This document shows, in pieces, positions 20,447-23,653 of a stretch of 23,653 nucleotides of DNA. Made by a program: the position numbers and the translations under genes. Each line of letters opens with the position of its first letter. Within the stretch, counting starts at the first letter, position 1. The notes under the pieces are model-generated. The model ran no database searches. It was not told the origin of the DNA and saw only the letters and a list, made by a program, of their open reading frames with translations. The DNA comes from a virus, in IMG/VR virus record IMGVR_UViG_3300021961_000639, positions 1 to 23,653 of that record; one strand, 5' to 3'.

Positions 20447-20843
20447 TTTCCACGTGCGCTCCTAGCGCTCTGGCCTCTGCGTCTCTGATTGCAACCTCCC
20501 TCGTGGCTTCGTAGTATGCAGAAAGGTAAGGCTGGATGGAGGCGATTTTTTCCAAGATGCAGGCTTTTTTGAATGCGCCCTGCTCGAGGTGGTAGTTTTT
20601 CCACAGCTCCTGCTGGATTAGTTCAAGCTGGTCAATTCGCTCTATGTGCTGGTTTACAAAGCCCTGCTTCGCAATCTCGTAGAGCCGCTTTAGTTTGGTG
20701 GCTTCAATCGTGCCCTTTATTCTGTAAAAAGTGGCTCTGCTGATGTCGATGCCGTGAGCCTTTAGGTACGCTAGCGCCTGCTCTTCCTTTAGGCGCATGA
20801 CCATGCAGTTTATGACTAATCTTTCAGTATCGTTAAGCGGCAA
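20406..20843 (-). CDS. small terminase subunit
   Basis: A 145-residue helical protein starting with TTG at 20843. Residues 7-48 (ERLVINCMVMRLKEEQALAY, then GIDISRATFYRIKGTIE) form a helix-turn-helix, the DNA-binding part of small terminases; residues 60-125 are coiled-coil-like (NQHIERIDQLELIQQELWKN) for ring assembly. It overlaps the large terminase ATPase gene, the normal pairing. It would recognise the packaging site. It is preceded by motif 20880-20887, 36 nt upstream, so it probably heads the first late unit. Confidence 0.78.
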   Translation of the reverse strand: MPLNDTERLVINCMVMRLKEEQALAYLKAHGIDISRATFYRIKGTIEATKLKRLYEIAKQGFVNQHIERIDQLELIQQELWKNYHLEQGAFKKACILEKIASIQPYLSAYYEATREVAIRDAEARALGAHVENEVGQSAIDLPHS

Positions 20844-20879
20844 TCAGCGAACGTGGCCTGATACGAAAAATCTCAAATA

Positions 20880-20887
20880 GAGAACTA
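20880..20887 (-). promoter_or_regulatory. octamer motif TAGTTCTC (unit A)
   Basis: Exact TAGTTCTC; its TAG is the stop of the 68-residue gene (20887-20885). It lies 36 nt before the small terminase TTG at 20843. This is the most upstream copy in the window; none was found from 20888 to 23653. Confidence 0.6.
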
Positions 20888-21091
20888 TGCGCTACCGCAT
20901 ACAGTTTTCTCCACTTCATCAATCACAACGAGAGCCGTCTCAAGTCCTTCGGCAATACCCGCTAGCCTTCTCGCTTCCTTTTCGTTTCCTTTTTTTATGA
21001 ACGATTCGGCCATAGATGTAGCAGCTGATTCTCTCTTTGCCATCTCTGAACGCAAAGTCTGAAAAATCCACCTTAATTCCGACTGGCTCAA
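20885..21091 (-). CDS. small helical protein, unknown
   Basis: A 68-residue helical protein, TTG at 21091 (ATG at 21043 would shorten it by 16). Sequence order: MSQSELRWIFQTLRSEMAKR, then a helical MAESFIKKGNEKEARRLAGI and ETALVVIDEVEKTVCGSA. The pattern is amphipathic and could dimerise. It closes the accessory operon. No family recognised. Confidence 0.55.
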   Translation of the reverse strand: MSQSELRWIFQTLRSEMAKRESAATSMAESFIKKGNEKEARRLAGIAEGLETALVVIDEVEKTVCGSA

Positions 21092-21100
21092 GACTACTCT

Positions 21101-21229
21101 CTACTCCATGCAGTGCACTATGATATAGTTTCGGTGCTTTTTTGCTGCTTCTTTGGCCGCCTTTTCGCTCTTGAAAAACTCGTCGTGCTCCCGCTTGTAG
21201 CCCCACCAGCGCATAACACAGTGCGTCAT
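21101..21229 (-). CDS. 42-residue basic protein, unknown
   Basis: ATG at 21229, overlapping the preceding TGA as ATGA, to TAG at 21101. It encodes MTHCVMRWWGYKREHDEFFK then SEKAAKEAAKKHRNYIIVHC. Rich in Lys, His and aromatic residues, with a helical middle; it may bind nucleic acid. The four-base overlap supports translation. A competing 102-codon frame (20940-21248) looks like a shadow. Confidence 0.55.
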   Translation of the reverse strand: MTHCVMRWWGYKREHDEFFKSEKAAKEAAKKHRNYIIVHCME

Positions 21230-21393
21230 CTTGCCGTATGCTCCTCATCCAGATGCCTTACGTACTCTTGGTGCAGGACGTGCACGTAGAACTTGCCGCC
21301 GACGGTATCAGCATACTTGCCAAAATGTGCTGCCAGATTACAAAAGACCTGGCATTTTGCGCAGCCGTCGATTACATGAAACTGTTTAGCCAT
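21226..21393 (-). CDS. 55-residue Cys/His-rich protein, unknown
   Basis: ATG at 21393, nine bases after the preceding stop, overlapping the next gene as ATGA. It encodes MAKQFHVIDGCAKCQVFCNL, then AAHFGKYADTVGGKFYVHVL and HQEYVRHLDEEHTAR. Cys11, Cys14, Cys18 with His residues could form a metal site. Small Cys/His proteins are frequent in archaeal virus accessory operons. Function unknown. Confidence 0.6.
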   Translation of the reverse strand: MAKQFHVIDGCAKCQVFCNLAAHFGKYADTVGGKFYVHVLHQEYVRHLDEEHTAR

Positions 21394-21401
21394 CTCTGCA
21401 T

Positions 21402-21503
21402 TCACTTCTTTTTACCGAATGAATACCCCAAACTGAATGCCGAGAGCGCTATAGCGAGCGCAGATAAAAGCGCAGTCGATAAAGGCACGCTATACTCTGT
21501 CAT
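21402..21503 (-). CDS. 33-residue single-pass membrane peptide
   Basis: ATG at 21503, one base after the zinc-ribbon gene's TGA. It encodes MTEYSVPLSTALLSALAIAL then SAFSLGYSFGKKK: one membrane segment with a basic C-terminal end, suggesting the C-terminus stays inside. The longer frame up to 21602 overlaps the zinc-ribbon gene and is not used. Confidence 0.5.
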   Translation of the reverse strand: MTEYSVPLSTALLSALAIALSAFSLGYSFGKKK

Positions 21504-21504
21504 C

Positions 21505-21798
21505 TCAAGCGCTCCTGTCTCCTTTCTCGTCGCATTGCGCGCACATCCATCCACCGTAGGGATATGGCTTGCCGTTTTCCTTCCGCTCTTCAGGGCTGTC
21601 AAGGTCTGGGACTCGATTGATAAACTTGCCCGAACCCCACGCTACGCTCTCTCCACATTGACAACATATTTCTTGCTCTCTCTCGTCTATCATTGAAAAA
21701 GTATTCTTGCAACCTTTACAAAAGCATTTCACTGTGTCCCCAAACACATATGCAATCTTTTCTGAGGCACATATGGGGCACTTGCTGCGGCAGCTCAT
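21505..21798 (-). CDS. zinc-ribbon protein with four CxxC-type knuckles
   Basis: A 97-residue protein, ATG at 21798, overlapping the acetyltransferase stop as ATGA. It has CPICASEK (Cys7/Cys10), CFCKGC (25-30), ICCQCGES (45-48) and MCAQCDE (85-89): enough ligands for two zinc sites. The first half (SKCPICASEKIAYVFGDTVK) is a classic TFIIS/rubredoxin-like ribbon. Such proteins bind nucleic acid or partner proteins. It is translationally coupled to the acetyltransferase gene, so a joint role is possible. Confidence 0.7.
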   Translation of the reverse strand: MSCRSKCPICASEKIAYVFGDTVKCFCKGCKNTFSMIDEREQEICCQCGESVAWGSGKFINRVPDLDSPEERKENGKPYPYGGWMCAQCDEKGDRSA

Positions 21799-22391
21799 TT
21801 TGCCGCTATAAAGAGTGCATACCCATATCGCATGATAGGTGACTTTAAGCGCCTTTGCATCGCCGCCTTCTCCGTAGGCTTTGGATACATATCCTGCTGT
21901 GGCAGCTCCTTCTCCACCTTGAAGTAATAGGCATAGCTCTTTGGGAGAAAGTTAGAGTAGTACATCATGGTACCCATCATCTCCACAAAGCGTGTGCCAG
22001 CCTTTCTCCATGTGTTCTCTATAAGATAGCTTGCAGCACCTATCCCTCTCAACGATGGATGAATCACAATCCTGCTAACGTATGTTATCCACTTGTTTAC
22101 AAACGAATAGCGCTCACTCCTGTTTTTTACACGTTTAAGCGCAGCTCCTAATGGCGTTTTGTTTCTTGCAGTTATCTCAAGACTAGGCGCAGAGTAAACT
22201 ATGGCCCCATAAAGTATGCCAGTTGCTTTGTGAAATAGCCCAAAGACCTTGCGCACGACTGAGGGCAATTCTACGTTAACATAATGAAACTGCGAGAGCT
22301 TGTAATACCAGTGCTTTTGCACCTCTCTAATTTCAAACTCTTGCTCTAGAAAATCATAGTTGTTTAGTGGTTTGTTTGGTCCCTCTGCCAC
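21795..22391 (-). CDS. GNAT acetyltransferase, COG2401/Mom-like
   Basis: GTG at 22391 gives 198 residues and overlaps the ASCH gene by 38 bases; an ATG at 22451 would overlap it by 98. Domain order: HWYYKLSQFHYVN (27-39), VFGLFHKATGILYGAIVYSA (strands), VSRIVIHPSLRGIGAASYLI (105-124), the acyl-CoA-binding loop, then FVEMMGTMMYYSNFLPKSYA (135-154), matching the vE..a.M...npFf..aGm stretch of the acetyltransferase half of COG2401 proteins. Phage Mu Mom, which hypermodifies adenine in DNA, belongs to the same superfamily. In COG2401 this domain is fused behind an ABC ATPase; here the ATPase is two genes upstream in the same operon. Substrate unknown: DNA base, tRNA or protein. Confidence 0.75.
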   Translation of the reverse strand: MAEGPNKPLNNYDFLEQEFEIREVQKHWYYKLSQFHYVNVELPSVVRKVFGLFHKATGILYGAIVYSAPSLEITARNKTPLGAALKRVKNRSERYSFVNKWITYVSRIVIHPSLRGIGAASYLIENTWRKAGTRFVEMMGTMMYYSNFLPKSYAYYFKVEKELPQQDMYPKPTEKAAMQRRLKSPIMRYGYALFIAAK

Positions 22392-22737
22392 GAAAAGTTT
22401 CCACGTCACGGTAAAGCGAGTGCAGCGGCTTCCATCTATAGAGAAGTTCATCAGAGTGGTCTGTGGCCGAGAACTGTGGTAAGGGCTTGACGCTTTTGAT
22501 GTGCCATGCGTGTGTCGCCTTGTAAATCCGCCCACTTGGAGCCAGCTGCAATGCTATGGCTTTAGGAAGCTGCAAGCTCCTATCGAATTGCACGATGCCG
22601 CGCACACGACCAGCATTTAGAAGGTAAACGTCGCAGTTGAGAAAGTCATCAGGGCAGGCATAGGCTCTAAACTCCCACTCTTTCTTTCCCTCTAGTATCT
22701 GCGTGATAAAGGGCTCTCTGATTGTTATGCCGTTCAC
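22354..22737 (-). CDS. ASCH-domain protein
   Basis: A 127-residue protein starting with GTG at 22737, overlapping the ATPase stop as GTGA. The front MNGITIREPFITQILEGKKE, then WEFRAY and NCDVYLLNAGRVRGIVQFD is the ASCH signature (I.i..Pf...Il.GkK..E.R..........v...GrI.G...). ASCH domains have a PUA-like fold, bind RNA or modified nucleosides, and some members are N4-acetylcytidine amidohydrolases. Placed between an ABC ATPase and an acetyltransferase with overlapping ends, it probably supplies nucleic-acid recognition for the pair. The C-terminal 30 residues are unstructured and basic. Confidence 0.78.
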   Translation of the reverse strand: MNGITIREPFITQILEGKKEWEFRAYACPDDFLNCDVYLLNAGRVRGIVQFDRSLQLPKAIALQLAPSGRIYKATHAWHIKSVKPLPQFSATDHSDELLYRWKPLHSLYRDVETFRGRGTKQTTKQL

Positions 22738-23408
22738 TTTTGCGCTGCCTCACTAACTTGTACTTTGGCATCAAATTCTTTAAAGAGCGTATAATCTGCC
22801 TTTAGGTGCTCCCTAAGATCCTCATGAGCAGATGCAAGGAAAAACGTTATGCCATACTGGTCTCTTATTCTGCGCATGTTAATGGCAATGGCCTTGGCCG
22901 TGATTCTGTCAAGCGTGCTGCAAAACTCGTCAAATATGAGATAGCAGTCTTCAACTCCAGACTCTTTTCGCTCTCTCTGCAGCTTCATTACGCAGTAATA
23001 GAGGCAAAAGCGAAACTTCTCCCCGTCCGATAATTGCGTGTATCTGGAGACAAACTTCCATGCCTCACCAAGCCCGCACTTTGAGAGCAGTTTCAACTTC
23101 TCTTCGCTTGTGACCTCGGGAAAGTATTCTATCAGCGGCAAGTCTTGCAACGCCAGCTCAGTCCACTTGCGCACGTACATCACTTTTTTGCCCTGCTTGA
23201 CAAGCTCCTCGTAAACAGCGTTTAGAATTGAAGACTTGCCGGAGCCAGAATAGCCGCATATGTAATAGAGTTTGCCGGCCACTATTGGCAGCTCCAAATC
23301 CGTTACAATCTCTCTCTCCTTTTCGCTTGTAAGACCAAAGCTCTCTATGATTTTCTTTGTGTTTGCAGTGTTGTCAAAGCGCTGCTTGTAACTAATGCTG
23401 ACCTTCAT
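22734..23408 (-). CDS. ABC-type ATPase, COG2401-like
   Basis: A 224-residue protein from ATG at 23408 (TTG at 23417 adds three residues). Walker A is GYSGSGKSS (52-60); the ABC signature is LSDGEKFRF (126-134); Walker B is CYLIFDEFCSTLDR (155-168) with Asp160 and Glu161; the switch His is His195 in ASAHEDL. The forms LSDGEKFRF, DEFCSTLDRITAKA and ASAHEDL match the ATPase of COG2401 (usually lSdGqrfRy, DEFca.LDr.tA, ATsHeDL). There are no membrane segments, so it is not a transporter subunit but a soluble, probably nucleic-acid-linked ATPase. COG2401 normally carries its GNAT domain in the same chain; here it is a separate gene. Confidence 0.85.
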   Translation of the reverse strand: MKVSISYKQRFDNTANTKKIIESFGLTSEKEREIVTDLELPIVAGKLYYICGYSGSGKSSILNAVYEELVKQGKKVMYVRKWTELALQDLPLIEYFPEVTSEEKLKLLSKCGLGEAWKFVSRYTQLSDGEKFRFCLYYCVMKLQRERKESGVEDCYLIFDEFCSTLDRITAKAIAINMRRIRDQYGITFFLASAHEDLREHLKADYTLFKEFDAKVQVSEAAQK

Positions 23409-23653
23409 TTGCCCCAAGCCTCCTCATGTTCTCTTCGTGCCTAAAGTATCGCGCAAGGGAGATTAGCGCCTCCTCTTTTTGCTCTTCCAAGTCTTTTAGA
23501 GTAGAGAGCACAAAATCATAATCCTCCATTTTTTCAAACTCAAAGGAAAGGATGTATTTTTTTAGAGTCTCTTTAATCTCCAGCTCTATGGGCTCCTTTA
23601 TGCCCATGTTAACTTCAATGGCCTTTCTTAGAGCCTGCTCGTCCTCTGCAATC
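23392..23653 (-). CDS. small helical protein, partial at 5' end
   Basis: The frame is open to the window edge (IAEDEQALRKAIEVN before the internal ATG at 23607), so the gene probably begins outside; ATG 23607 would give 71 residues. Visible parts are KEPIELEIKETLKKYILSFE, EDYDFVLSTLKDLEEQKEEA and SLARYFRHEENMRRLGANE: long charged helices. It overlaps the ABC ATPase start by 17 bases and is probably co-translated with it. Function unknown. Confidence 0.6.
   Translation of the reverse strand, partial: IAEDEQALRKAIEVNMGIKEPIELEIKETLKKYILSFEFEKMEDYDFVLSTLKDLEEQKEEALISLARYFRHEENMRRLGANEGQH

Noticed and set aside
20619-20624. TAGTTC on the plus strand inside the small terminase gene
   Set aside because: Wrong orientation for the unit it lies in and not near a start codon; treated as chance.
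20940-21248. 102-codon minus-strand ORF
   Set aside because: Covers the tightly coupled 42- and 68-residue genes in another frame; composition unlike a real protein.
22734-23408. ABC transporter ATPase subunit
   Set aside because: No permease gene or membrane segments nearby, and the motif forms match the soluble COG2401 type.

Overview
The window looks like the structural (late) half of a tailed dsDNA virus or provirus (Caudoviricetes, HK97-type capsid, siphovirus-like tail). All genes but one lie on the minus strand and are read from right to left. I favour an archaeal host, possibly Nitrososphaeria (ammonia-oxidising archaea). The grounds are a split relative of the mostly archaeal COG2401 ABC-ATPase/acetyltransferase family, pyrimidine-rich (U-rich) tracts between transcription units, a TATA-like box in front of the single plus-strand gene, many TTG starts and few clear Shine-Dalgarno sites. 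This host call is inference; a bacterial host is not excluded. No integrase, attachment site, tRNA, rRNA or CRISPR array was seen.

Layout in transcription order. (1) 23653-20885: a tightly overlapping operon with a partial helical protein, an ABC-type ATPase, an ASCH-domain protein, a GNAT/Mom-like acetyltransferase, a zinc-ribbon protein and several small proteins. (2) 20843-18740: packaging. Small terminase, then a large terminase split into an ATPase gene and an RNase H-fold nuclease gene with a possible Cys-rich microprotein between them. (3) 18517-13206: portal, four beta-rich virion proteins and a 718-residue fibre/adhesin with three 130-residue domains followed by fourteen 14-residue repeats. 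(4) 13169-12468: a GT-A glycosyltransferase. (5) 12262-12456: a lone plus-strand zinc-ribbon-like gene. (6) 12188-9450: prohead protease with scaffold, capsid cement protein, major capsid protein. (7) 9408-8530: small Cys protein, microprotein, head-tail connector, membrane protein. (8) 8490-3647: membrane protein, putative tail terminator, small Cys protein, tail tube, tail chaperone pair joined by a probable -1 frameshift, HK97 gp10-like protein, tape measure. (9) 3602-1863: baseplate hub with an inserted beta-sandwich. (10) 1820-1: tail-tip/receptor-binding proteins, two of them LamG-like.

The most striking non-gene signal is an octamer, TAGTTCTC on the minus strand (GAGAACTA on the plus strand). 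Its core GAACTA was found by eye eight times on the plus strand, every time at a transcription-unit boundary and in seven of eight cases 27-36 nt before a start codon; in three cases the upstream gene's TAG stop is part of it. This looks like a virus-specific late promoter and divides the late region into eight units. Other notable signals are the three-gene version of COG2401, an A AAA AAC slippery heptamer with a dnaX-like upstream AGGGAG, and the split terminase.
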